Shown: in pieces, positions 1-5,278 of the stretch
How positions within the stretch are numbered: the stretch's first letter is position 1
Layout: each line of letters begins with the position of its first letter
NCBI GenBank assembly: GCA_030632385.1
Contig: DAOVUW010000058.1
Coordinates: forward strand, 1 to 5,513
DNA from: Candidatus Nanohalarchaeota archaeon
GTDB taxonomy: Archaea; EX4484-52
DNA: 5,513 nucleotides
Direction of reading: 5' to 3'
Program-made: the position numbers and the translations under genes
Notes under the pieces: generated by a model
Database searches by the model: none
Told to the model about the DNA's origin: nothing
The model's input: the letters and a program-made list of their open reading frames with translations, nothing else

Positions 1-98
1 ATGGATGATTTGGAAATGTAAATGTAAATGTTGGAGATATTCAAAGTTTAAATGATATGTTTATGGTTTAGAGAGTGAGTTTGATTCGGAGATACTCA

Positions 99-209
99 GA
101 CCAAAAATAAGCTTAAAAGTAGAATTACTCGTAAGGAAACTTTAATGATTATTTTTGGTCATACGCACAAGACCAAAAATAAGCTTAAAAGTATAATACT
201 TTAATGATT
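99..209. repeat. Long imperfect inverted repeat with a degenerate second copy, in the 1-239 gene-free stretch
   Basis: Bases 99-110 and 149-160 are perfect inverted copies (12 bp, beginning GACCAAAAATAA). Inside them, TTAAAAGT at 113-120 faces ACTTTAA at 139-145, giving 22-base arms around an 18-base loop. The whole 23-base left arm (99-121) recurs exactly at 171-193, and the right-arm core ACTTTAATGATT (139-150) recurs at 198-209, so the element looks tandemly duplicated with the second copy shortened. In the second copy AAAGTAT/ATACTTT (188-202) is a 7-bp palindrome. The middle arm (149-160) can pair with either 99-110 or 171-182. The repeat lies just downstream of the minus-strand DUF2073-like gene, where the transcript would contain U-runs, so a terminator role is possible. 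Nothing else supportable was seen in 1-239 apart from a triple AAATGT hexamer at 14-31. Confidence 0.75.
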
Positions 210-239
210 TTTGCTTACGATACTTGTTTACTGTGTATA

Positions 240-602
240 TTATGTAATATATAAAATCAAATCTTCTGGATTTTTTTTTATTTTTTTGACAATATTTGAT
301 GGTCCTATTATTGTCATTCCGCTTCTTTTACCACTTATAAATCTTATAAGATGCTTTTGTATTTTTTTAAGCAAACCGCCATCTTTTTCAACATCCAGAC
401 ACGCAATTTCAATTCCTGAAAAATTAGATGATATGGTCTTCATTATTTCACTTATAAGAATGGATTGTTCAGATGGAGTTAATTGTTCATTGATAACCAG
501 AATATTATTATCTTTCAATTCTTTCAATAGTTTCCATTCAATATTTCCTTTTTTTAAGTCTAAAACATTTTTATATGGCAGAAATTTTATTTTTACATGC
601 AT
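240..602 (-). CDS. DUF2073-like conserved archaeal protein
   Basis: This gene encodes 120 residues. The pattern resembles the archaeal DUF2073 family as I remember it: an N-terminal beta strand, then ILVINEQLTPSEQ (residues 34-46), FSGIEI (61-66), and a C-terminal GMTIIGPSNIVKKIKK block (95-110). The usual length is about 110-120 residues, so the protein looks complete. The biochemical function is unknown. In other archaea I recall the family encoded beside an Era-like GTPase and a small zinc-ribbon protein; neither is visible here, and the bases beyond its stop hold only repeats. It is divergent from psmB across 48 bp and appears to share its TATA box. The start at 602 is about 25 bases from that box, which suits a leaderless message. 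A plus-strand open frame over the same bases is hydrophobic and unlike any family I know, so it is treated as a shadow. The family assignment is from memory and not searched. Confidence 0.72.
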   Translation of the reverse strand: MHVKIKFLPYKNVLDLKKGNIEWKLLKELKDNNILVINEQLTPSEQSILISEIMKTISSNFSGIEIACLDVEKDGGLLKKIQKHLIRFISGKRSGMTIIGPSNIVKKIKKNPEDLILYIT

Positions 603-623
603 ACAATATATAAGTGATAAATC

Positions 624-631
624 TTTTAAAA
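624..631. promoter_or_regulatory. Shared palindromic TATA box of the DUF2073-like/psmB divergent promoter
   Basis: TTTTAAAA is self-complementary and sits almost exactly midway in the 48-bp gap. Its centre is about 25 bases from the minus-strand ATG at 602 and about 23 bases from the plus-strand ATG at 651. That is the archaeal TATA-to-start distance for a leaderless transcript in each direction. Flanks on both sides are A/T-rich with no decisive BRE. Use in both directions is inferred. Confidence 0.5.
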
Positions 632-650
632 TTAAATTATATTAATCAAC

Positions 651-1265
651 ATGGAATCGAAAAAAATGAACAACTTAGAAACAGGTACAACTACAATGGG
701 TATTGTATGCAAAGATGGACTTGTTTTAGCGGCAGATAATAAAGCAACAGCAGGACATCTTATTGTCACTAAAGATACTAAAAAAATATACAAGATTATT
801 GACAAGACCGCAATGACAATTGCAGGCTCTGTCGGCGATGCTCAGGCAATGGTAAGATTATTAAAAGCAGAAATGAAATTATACAAATTCAATGAAAATG
901 AAACAACTGTAAAAGCAACAGCAACCTTGCTTGCTAATGTTTTACGTTCTTCATATAAAAGTTTTATACCTGAAATGGTGCAATTGATTTTAGGCGGTTA
1001 TGATATTAACGGACCTCATGTGTATTCTATAGATGCAGCAGGAGGCGTATCCAAGGAAAAAGATTATGCTTTCAGTGGATCTGGTTCTGTTATTGCAGTT
1101 GGCGTTCTTGAAGGGGATTATAAAAAGGATATGAGCATGGATGAAGGTGTAAAACTTGCAAAAAAAGCATTGATTGCAGCAAAAGAGCGAGATGTCTTTA
1201 GCGGTGGAATTGGATTCGATATTTTGAAAATAACAAAAGATAAATTAGAGTGGATAAAAGTTTAA
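651..1265 (+). CDS. psmB: Archaeal 20S proteasome beta subunit
   Basis: This gene encodes the catalytic threonine-protease subunit of the cytoplasmic 20S proteasome (204 residues, normal family length). The expected self-cleavage site is Gly12-Thr13 in the motif ETG/TTTMG, leaving Thr13 as the N-terminal nucleophile after removal of a 12-residue propeptide. Family active-site positions are all present: Asp29 (mature D17), Lys45 (K33), Gly59 (G47) in TIAGSVGDAQ, the SGSGS loop at 142-146, and Asp181/Ser184 (D166/S169) in ERDVFSGG. The protein should therefore be active and not a structural variant. The start at 651 is chosen because a TATA-like box lies about 23 bases upstream; Met6 (base 666) is an alternative that would give a shorter propeptide. 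The alpha subunit gene is not in the window, but a PAC2 assembly-chaperone gene lies 2.2 kb downstream. Confidence 0.97.
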   Translation: MESKKMNNLETGTTTMGIVCKDGLVLAADNKATAGHLIVTKDTKKIYKIIDKTAMTIAGSVGDAQAMVRLLKAEMKLYKFNENETTVKATATLLANVLRSSYKSFIPEMVQLILGGYDINGPHVYSIDAAGGVSKEKDYAFSGSGSVIAVGVLEGDYKKDMSMDEGVKLAKKALIAAKERDVFSGGIGFDILKITKDKLEWIKV

Positions 1266-1286
1266 ATTTATTTTTCTTCCCTTCTT

Positions 1287-1312
1287 CAATAAGCACTTAT
1301 TGTGTGTTTTTT
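1287..1312 (+). terminator. Hairpin plus T-run terminator after psmB
   Basis: CAATAA (1287-1292), loop GCAC and TTATTG (1297-1302) form a 6-bp hairpin, followed by TGTG and six T residues (1307-1312). An earlier pyrimidine tract with five T residues (1271-1275), just after the psmB stop, could also end transcription, as T-tracts do in archaea. Confidence 0.5.
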
Positions 1313-1366
1313 CTACAAGAAAAATCATAGAGTGAAATATGGGAATGAGATAACACACACTTATTG
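1287..1366. repeat. Inverted repeat spanning the psmB/nucleotidyltransferase convergent gap
   Basis: CAATAAG (1287-1293) pairs with CTTATTG (1360-1366), and TGTGTGTT (1301-1308) pairs with AACACACA (1352-1359). Together they make a 15-bp stem interrupted by a 7-base bulge, closing a 43-base loop. The left arm also contains the smaller terminator-like hairpin, so the two folds exclude each other. CACTTATTG is also a direct repeat at 1294-1302 and 1358-1366. The right arm ends four bases before the stop codon of the minus-strand gene. Confidence 0.65.
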
Positions 1367-1370
1367 CACA

Positions 1371-1844
1371 TCAATCTTTAAAATAAATAATCCAATATTT
1401 ATGTTTACTATCTGTACTCATAGGAATGCCTGCAAATTCTCCTAATTCTTGAATTTTAGAATCCTGCATATTTGATTTTCTAATAAAAAAAATCTCAATA
1501 TCATATTTATCTTCAATGAATTTTTTATTTCGATAAGCTAAATTTATGCTATCGTCCGCGAAAGGTTTCCCGTCTGGTTCTCTATCAAGCCATTGTGGAA
1601 TAGTATAATCATCCTCAACAAAGACTATAAAATCAAAATCAGAAAATAAACTGCCTCTAAATCCAGGTGGTTGATATTCTCCAAAAGAATTTTTTATTGA
1701 TGAACCGATTAATATAATTTTGATTATTTTTATATCAGGCAACAATTTTGATTTTATTTTATCGATGGCTTGATTTCTAAGAGAATCAATTTCTTCTTTT
1801 TGGAAAACCTTTTTTTGAGGTCTTTTTTTCAAATATTCTTCCAT
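1371..1844 (-). CDS. Nucleotidyltransferase-fold protein (Pol beta superfamily-like), function unknown
   Basis: This gene encodes 157 residues from the ATG at 1844. The minimal nucleotidyltransferase signature is visible: IILIGSS (residues 43-49), then SDFDFIVF with Asp69 and Asp71 as probable metal ligands, then YDIEIFFI (114-121), whose Asp115 or Glu117 could be the third carboxylate. The gap between GSS and the first Asp is about ten residues longer than in common MNT-type proteins and is Gly/Pro-rich (SFGEYQPPGF). No HEPN partner or RNA-binding domain is seen, so substrate and role are unknown. An in-frame TTG at 1898 would add 18 residues, but it overlaps the T-run of a terminator-like hairpin. 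The ATG at 1844 instead has a TATA-like TTTAATAA 22-31 bases upstream, so I prefer it. The gene appears monocistronic and converges on psmB. Confidence 0.68.
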   Translation of the reverse strand: MEEYLKKRPQKKVFQKEEIDSLRNQAIDKIKSKLLPDIKIIKIILIGSSIKNSFGEYQPPGFRGSLFSDFDFIVFVEDDYTIPQWLDREPDGKPFADDSINLAYRNKKFIEDKYDIEIFFIRKSNMQDSKIQELGEFAGIPMSTDSKHKYWIIYFKD

Positions 1845-1865
1845 AGGATTATTAATTTCTATGAC

Positions 1866-1875
1866 TTTATTAAAT
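1866..1875 (-). promoter_or_regulatory. TATA-like box for the nucleotidyltransferase gene
   Basis: On the minus strand this reads ATTTAATAAA, 22-31 bases upstream of the ATG at 1844. That is the expected distance for a leaderless archaeal message, and it supports the shorter start over the TTG at 1898. Confidence 0.4.
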
Positions 1876-1896
1876 GCATGTTGAGTAATATTGCAC

Positions 1897-1918
1897 AAAA
1901 AGCATAGAATTTATTCTA
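1897..1918 (-). terminator. Palindrome and T-run after the secreted-protein gene
   Basis: On the minus strand TAGAAT-AA-ATTCTA (1918 to 1905) is a perfect 6-bp inverted repeat, followed by TGC and five T residues (1901-1897). It lies 36 bases past the stop of the secreted-protein gene and before the nucleotidyltransferase promoter, so it probably separates the two units. The two-base centre means the real RNA stem would be shorter. Confidence 0.45.
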
Positions 1919-1953
1919 AACCAATTACACACTTTATTTTCTCATTTACTCCA

Positions 1954-2748
1954 TTATTTACTTCTGAATGAATTTTTATTGTTAAAAAGCATTGGAACTA
2001 AAAAACCAATTAAAATAAAGCAAAACCCGCTAATATCAGGCACTGATCTATTAGAGAAATGCTTTTGTTCAAAAGAAGTTGTAGTGTAGGTAGCAGTATC
2101 GGTTGCAGAATATCCTGTTGATTTTGAAGTGACCTTTACAACAAGTCCACCACAAATCCCTTCTTCAAAACCTCTGGTAAGTAACATGATTTTTTTTGAA
2201 GAATTTGCTATTACAATATATTCAGCAACAGTACTATTTTCCTGCCATTCTTTTCCTTCAATATATGAAAATGCCAATATTTTCATTGCATCATTTGTAT
2301 TATTATGAGTGATTGAAACCTCAAATACATCATTTCTATCAAAACTGTTGTTTATTTCAATAATGTTTTTCACAAGAGAATCTTTTGGAACTGTTATGCT
2401 TTTATTTTTAAATGAAACACTCGGATAATAATTATTCGCAAAATCCTTGCACATGCCATTAAAACAAAAATAACCAGAACATTCTGTATCTGCACTGCAG
2501 GTGCATTCTTTTATGGCTTTTATAGCCCAATGAGTACCATTCCACCAAAAAACATCTGTCTCTCCAGTACATTCAGATGCATAATCCGTTAAGTCTATTT
2601 TTTCGCATACAAAAATGCCGGAAATATTATATTTTCCTCCAATACTAATGTTTTTATCATCTGTAGTTAGTTTGCATAAAGCAAAACAGGTATTTAAAAA
2701 ACATATACTAATAATAAAAGATACAATAATTGCAATATATTTTTTCAT
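1954..2748 (-). CDS. Secreted, membrane-anchored, Cys-rich protein with sorting-like C-terminal tail
   Basis: This gene encodes 264 residues; I do not recognise a family. Residues 1-23 are a Sec signal peptide (MKKY, hydrophobic core, probable cleavage after CFA). The N-terminal half of the mature chain has eight Cys (25, 48, 60, 82, 84, 90, 95, 100). The last five form a compact C-x-C-x5-C-x4-C-x4-C knot-like cluster, so disulphides are likely outside the cell. Residues 105-230 look beta-rich, like an extracellular Ig-type domain. Nine N-x-S/T sequons (33, 41, 70, 115, 133, 149, 171, 182, 233) suggest N-glycosylation. The C-terminus has VPDIS (236-240), a hydrophobic segment (241-255) and a tail with Lys and Arg (258-264), resembling the three-part CTERM sorting signals processed by archaeosortases or simply a C-terminal anchor. 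The ATG at 2748 lies about 24 bases from a TATA-like box. The gene is probably transcribed alone; a surface or envelope role is inferred. Confidence 0.8.
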   Translation of the reverse strand: MKKYIAIIVSFIISICFLNTCFALCKLTTDDKNISIGGKYNISGIFVCEKIDLTDYASECTGETDVFWWNGTHWAIKAIKECTCSADTECSGYFCFNGMCKDFANNYYPSVSFKNKSITVPKDSLVKNIIEINNSFDRNDVFEVSITHNNTNDAMKILAFSYIEGKEWQENSTVAEYIVIANSSKKIMLLTRGFEEGICGGLVVKVTSKSTGYSATDTATYTTTSFEQKHFSNRSVPDISGFCFILIGFLVPMLFNNKNSFRSK

Positions 2749-2767
2749 ACATCTTAAAGAACTTAAA

Positions 2768-2776
2768 ATTTATTAA
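2768..2776 (-). promoter_or_regulatory. TATA-like box for the secreted-protein gene
   Basis: The minus strand reads TTAATAAAT, centred about 24 bases upstream of the ATG at 2748, consistent with a leaderless transcript. It lies past the rpoK terminator region, so the gene need not depend on the rps6e-rpoK promoter. Confidence 0.45.
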
Positions 2777-2815
2777 TCCTTTGTTGCTTTTTTACTACTA
2801 CACTTTTTTTGGAAT

Positions 2816-2855
2816 AAAAAAATCTTTCTTTTAAAGATGATTATAAAATAAAAAA
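2816..2855 (-). terminator. Tandem T-tract/hairpin terminators after rpoK
   Basis: On the minus strand, 12 bases past the rpoK stop, there is a run of six T residues (2855-2850). Further on, ATCTTT-AAAAG-AAAGAT (2838 to 2822) forms a 6-bp hairpin and runs straight into six more T residues (2821-2816). This has the form of an intrinsic terminator. The stem is A/T-rich, so the T-tracts may matter more than the hairpin. Confidence 0.6.
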
Positions 2856-2867
2856 TCTCCTTTTTCT

Positions 2868-3035
2868 TCAATCGATAATTTCAAAAGGAATCTTTCCTTT
2901 TTTGAATTCTACTTCTGCTTGATTGATTGGATTTTTTTCTTTTGTCTCTATAAGAGGTAAGACACCTTTTGATAACTGAAATGCTCTTGCACTTATAAGT
3001 CTTGCTTTCTCGTATTTTGTATATTTTTTTGCCAT
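2868..3035 (-). CDS. rpoK: DNA-directed RNA polymerase subunit K (Rpo6, archaeal omega)
   Basis: This gene encodes 55 residues, matching the usual 55-60 of archaeal RpoK, the equivalent of bacterial omega and eukaryotic Rpb6. The subunit clamps the largest subunit of RNA polymerase and helps its assembly. The diagnostic helix YEKARLISARAFQL lies at residues 8-21, followed by GVLPLIE (24-30) and a C-terminal EFKKGKIPFEI strand region (43-53). It starts 17 bases after the rps6e stop and almost certainly shares its transcript. Being internal to an operon it needs a ribosome site: TTAGGGT 6-12 bases before the ATG is a weak candidate. It is followed at once by T-rich terminators. The gene is below the length limit of many ORF callers. 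Confidence 0.93.
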   Translation of the reverse strand: MAKKYTKYEKARLISARAFQLSKGVLPLIETKEKNPINQAEVEFKKGKIPFEIID

Positions 3036-3052
3036 TTTATACCCTAATCAAA

Positions 3053-3454
3053 TTATTGTGATTCTGTTTTTTCTTTTTGTTCAAAAAAACTATCTATTTT
3101 TGCATTGCCGTATTTTGTTATTTTGCAGTTGATTTGAGCAGTATTGTCTGAGATTGTTGAACCAACCACCATCTTTCTGTGCCTGACATTATTTTGTGTT
3201 TTTCTTATGCCTTGTCCTCTTGAAATCATTATTCTTTTTCTATCTGTCCCAGAAAAACCTTTTCTCATAGGAAATCCATCTTTGTCTGTACCTCCGGTTA
3301 TTTCAAATTTATATGCGGGAAAGTCAATAATACCAGCATCAAAAACAGAGCCGATTTCATAATTTACAAGAAGTTTGTCTTTTTTCTCTTTTAATTCTTT
3401 TTGATAAGTTTTACCTGTTTTTGGATCAGAAATAATTATCTTTACTTTAGCCAT
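3053..3454 (-). CDS. rps6e: 30S ribosomal protein eS6
   Basis: This gene encodes 133 residues, normal for archaeal eS6, which lacks the long C-terminal phosphorylated tail of eukaryotic S6. Family blocks are clear: EITGGTDKDGFPMRKG (51-66), RKRIMISRGQGIRK (72-85), then RHRKMVVGSTIS (91-102) leading into AQINCKI (106-112). The protein is a basic component of the small ribosomal subunit. It is the first gene of an rps6e-rpoK unit. The ATG at 3454 lies about 25 bases from a TATATAAA box on the minus strand, so a leaderless start fits. It diverges from the PAC2 gene across 51 bp. A longer plus-strand frame starting at 3401 would overlap this gene; that extension is rejected. Confidence 0.97.
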   Translation of the reverse strand: MAKVKIIISDPKTGKTYQKELKEKKDKLLVNYEIGSVFDAGIIDFPAYKFEITGGTDKDGFPMRKGFSGTDRKRIMISRGQGIRKTQNNVRHRKMVVGSTISDNTAQINCKITKYGNAKIDSFFEQKEKTESQ

Positions 3455-3474
3455 ATAATTTGTTTTCCGAAATA

Positions 3475-3482
3475 TTTATATA
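3475..3482. promoter_or_regulatory. Shared TATA box of the rps6e/PAC2 divergent promoter
   Basis: The plus strand reads TTTATATA, a textbook archaeal TATA box, preceded by CGAAATA, which fits a purine/A-rich BRE. It points at the PAC2 gene, whose ATG at 3506 is about 27 bases from the box centre. The complement reads TATATAAA, and the rps6e ATG at 3454 is about 24 bases from the centre in the other direction. The better BRE on the plus side suggests PAC2 may be favoured by this box. Whether rps6e uses the same box is inferred. Confidence 0.6.
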
Positions 3483-3505
3483 TGTATCTTATTTTATTAT
3501 ATTAT

Positions 3506-4285
3506 ATGAGCTCTACTGCAATTTATTTAACAAAAAAACCAAAATTAAAAGATCCTGTAGTTTTAGAAGGACTTCCAGGTATAGGATATATAGGGAAAAA
3601 TGTTGTAGATTATCTAATTGATGAATGCAAGGCAGAAAAATTCGGAGAAATTTTATCTTCTTATTTTCCGCCATTAGTAATTATGAGTCCTAAAAAAAAC
3701 GGGATTATAGAAGAATTAAAGAATGAATTATATTATCTGAAAAAAGGACCTAATTTAAATCATGATCTTATTATAGTAACCGGAGATGCTCAAAGTATAG
3801 ATATGCAGGGACACTTTGTAATCGGGAGAAAAATAATAGAAACAGTCCATGGTTTTGGAGCAAAGAGAATCATAACATTGGGTGGTTTTTCCACAGGAAG
3901 TTTATCTGATAAAAATCCAATAGTATATGGAGCAGGAACAGATGAAAAAATAGTAAATGAATTTGAAAAATATGGCGTCATGTTTAAAAAAACACCTGTG
4001 GGTCAGATAATAGGTGCTTCAGGAATACTTTTGTCTATTGCAAAAAGACATAATATGGATGGTGTTTGCCTAATGGGAGAAACATCAGGAATTATTTCCT
4101 CTGATCCTAAATCAACAGAAGCAGTGATAAATGTTTTGGCAAAATATTTAGGATTTAAAATAAATTTGTCCAAACTTGAATCTCGGGAAAAAGAAATGAA
4201 TACAATTATAAAAAAACTCGAAAAGATAAAAAAAGATATTATTTCAACTAAAAAAGCACCTCAACAACTTGAATATATTGGATAA
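3506..4285 (+). CDS. PAC2-family proteasome assembly chaperone
   Basis: This gene encodes 259 residues of the PAC2 family (COG2047-type, related to archaeal PbaA/PbaB and eukaryotic Pba1-Pba2), whose members bind proteasome alpha rings during 20S assembly. Typical blocks are present: VVLEGLPGIGYIGKNVVDYL (18-37), HDLIIVTGDAQS (86-97), GAKRIITLGGFSTG (118-131), VGQIIGASGILL (165-176) and GETSG (191-195). Residues 222-250 are a charged, helical, Lys-rich tail. The protein ends Tyr-Ile-Gly, close to but not a canonical HbYX motif, because the Tyr is third from the end. The ATG at 3506 is chosen because it follows the TATA box at leaderless spacing and the homology begins there; an upstream in-frame ATG at 3401 would overlap rps6e and add a nonsense leader. 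The antiporter gene follows after two bases. Which PAC2 paralogue this is cannot be told. Confidence 0.9.
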   Translation: MSSTAIYLTKKPKLKDPVVLEGLPGIGYIGKNVVDYLIDECKAEKFGEILSSYFPPLVIMSPKKNGIIEELKNELYYLKKGPNLNHDLIIVTGDAQSIDMQGHFVIGRKIIETVHGFGAKRIITLGGFSTGSLSDKNPIVYGAGTDEKIVNEFEKYGVMFKKTPVGQIIGASGILLSIAKRHNMDGVCLMGETSGIISSDPKSTEAVINVLAKYLGFKINLSKLESREKEMNTIIKKLEKIKKDIISTKKAPQQLEYIG

Positions 4286-4287
4286 AT

Positions 4288-5223
4288 ATGTTTGAAATTA
4301 TATTATTTTGGATGTTGGTTTTCTTAGGAAGTTTGGTTCTTTTAATAAAATCTTCAGATATATTTACAACAAATGGCGAAAAAATAGGATTGTTTTTCAA
4401 CATGCCTAGGTTTATAATTGGCGTTACAATAGTAAGTGTGGGAACATCACTACCTGAACTCGCAACTTCAATTGTTGCCACATTAAACAATACATCTGAA
4501 TTTGTTGCTGCAACTGTTGTGGGTTCAAATATATCTAATATTCTTCTTGTTTTGGGCGTTGCTTTGATTGTGGCAAAAAAATTAAACATCAGTTGGGAAA
4601 TAAGCCATGTTGATTTGCCACTACTTATGGCTTCATGTTTTTTATTTTCGATTGTTGTGTATGATGGAATGATAACTTTGCCAGAAGCAGGTGTATTATT
4701 TGCAGGTTATGTTATCTATGCTCTCTATACAATAAAAACAACATATGAAAGGCAGCCTGAAGAAAATACATCTTTACTGCACTTAAGGACAATAATTTTA
4801 TTTTTTTCATCACTATTGCTAATTTCTCTGAGTGCTAAATATACAATCATGAGCATAATTAAAATATCCTCTTTGCTTAATATAGGAGTTGATATAATAT
4901 CCATGACTGCTGTTGCTATAGGAACATCTCTTCCGGAAATGATGGTAAGTATTGTTGCTGCATTGAAGGGAAAAGCAGAAATTGCAATAGGTAATATATT
5001 GGGTTCTAATATATTCAATACATTTGTTGTAGCCTCCATACCTGCTCTTTTTTCACCTCTTATAGTTTCTGAAGTTACAATTAATTTTGCTCTTCCCATA
5101 ATGATCATAGCAACAATTATGTGCTTCTTTATTACACAAACAAAAGAAATGACAGAATGGGAAGGCGGAATGCTCATTCTAATATATATTTTATATCTAG
5201 GAAAATTATTTTCTGTTCTTTAA
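4288..5223 (+). CDS. CaCA-family calcium/sodium antiporter (YrbG/NCX_Mj type)
   Basis: This gene encodes 311 residues, close to the archaeal NCX_Mj length, with about ten membrane segments. The two inverted alpha repeats are intact. Alpha-1 has GVTIVSVGTSLPELATSIVA (45-64) with Glu57, plus VGSNISN (78-84). Alpha-2 has AVAIGTSLPEMMVSIVAA (208-225) with Glu217, plus GNILGSNIFN (235-244). The paired GTSLPE motifs supply the ion-binding Glu and Thr residues that exchange Ca2+ for Na+ across the cytoplasmic membrane. The pseudo-equivalent Asn positions (81 and 241) are both Asn. A polar loop (151-165) separates the two halves. The ATG lies two bases after the PAC2 stop, with only a weak GGA upstream, so translation is probably coupled to PAC2. 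No functional link between the two products is known to me. The real direction and ion preference cannot be read from sequence. Confidence 0.93.
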   Translation: MFEIILFWMLVFLGSLVLLIKSSDIFTTNGEKIGLFFNMPRFIIGVTIVSVGTSLPELATSIVATLNNTSEFVAATVVGSNISNILLVLGVALIVAKKLNISWEISHVDLPLLMASCFLFSIVVYDGMITLPEAGVLFAGYVIYALYTIKTTYERQPEENTSLLHLRTIILFFSSLLLISLSAKYTIMSIIKISSLLNIGVDIISMTAVAIGTSLPEMMVSIVAALKGKAEIAIGNILGSNIFNTFVVASIPALFSPLIVSEVTINFALPIMIIATIMCFFITQTKEMTEWEGGMLILIYILYLGKLFSVL

Positions 5224-5225
5224 CT

Positions 5226-5278
5226 TGAGAATTTCTCATAGCTTGCTATATGGTAAAACAATTATAAATGCTTTTTTT
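5226..5278 (+). terminator. Terminator region after the antiporter gene
   Basis: Just past the stop codon TGAGA-ATT-TCTCA (5226-5238) forms a 5-bp hairpin, and ATAGC-TT-GCTAT (5238-5249) is a second palindrome. A run of seven T residues follows at 5272-5278. The T-run is the likeliest termination point for the PAC2-antiporter message. The rest of the gap to 5344 shows no gene. Confidence 0.5.

Noticed and set aside
1..55. Possible 3' ends of upstream genes (frame 1 ending at 21, frame 2 ending at 55)
   Set aside because: Only 6 and 17 codons are visible. The frame-2 peptide is an odd Lys-Cys alternation created by the AAATGT triplication. Neither can be supported from the window.
99..193. 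CRISPR-like reading of the two 23-base direct repeats
   Set aside because: There are only two copies and the 49 bases between them contain an inverted copy of the same arm, so this is an inverted-repeat element and not a repeat-spacer array.
211..645. Plus-strand open frame of 144 codons
   Set aside because: It covers the DUF2073-like gene antisense, starts with a TTG and gives a Phe/Ile/Ser-rich product without family motifs. The minus strand has recognisable conserved blocks.
1845..1898. TTG start adding 18 residues to the nucleotidyltransferase
   Set aside because: The codon falls in the T-run of a terminator-like hairpin, and no TATA box lies at the right distance. The ATG at 1844 has one. 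The longer form is not excluded.
3144..3362. Plus-strand open frame of 72 codons
   Set aside because: It lies wholly inside rps6e on the opposite strand and has no recognisable motif; a shadow.
3401..3505. N-terminal extension of the PAC2 gene to an upstream in-frame ATG
   Set aside because: It would overlap rps6e and include the TATA box; the added 35 residues are aromatic-rich and unlike the family. The ATG at 3506 fits both the promoter and the homology.
4248..4589. Minus-strand open frame across the PAC2/antiporter junction
   Set aside because: It is antisense to two clearly conserved genes, including the alpha-1 repeat; a shadow.
4725..5177. Minus-strand open frame of 150 codons
   Set aside because: It is antisense to the second half of the antiporter, and the hydrophobic composition comes from the complementary membrane segments.
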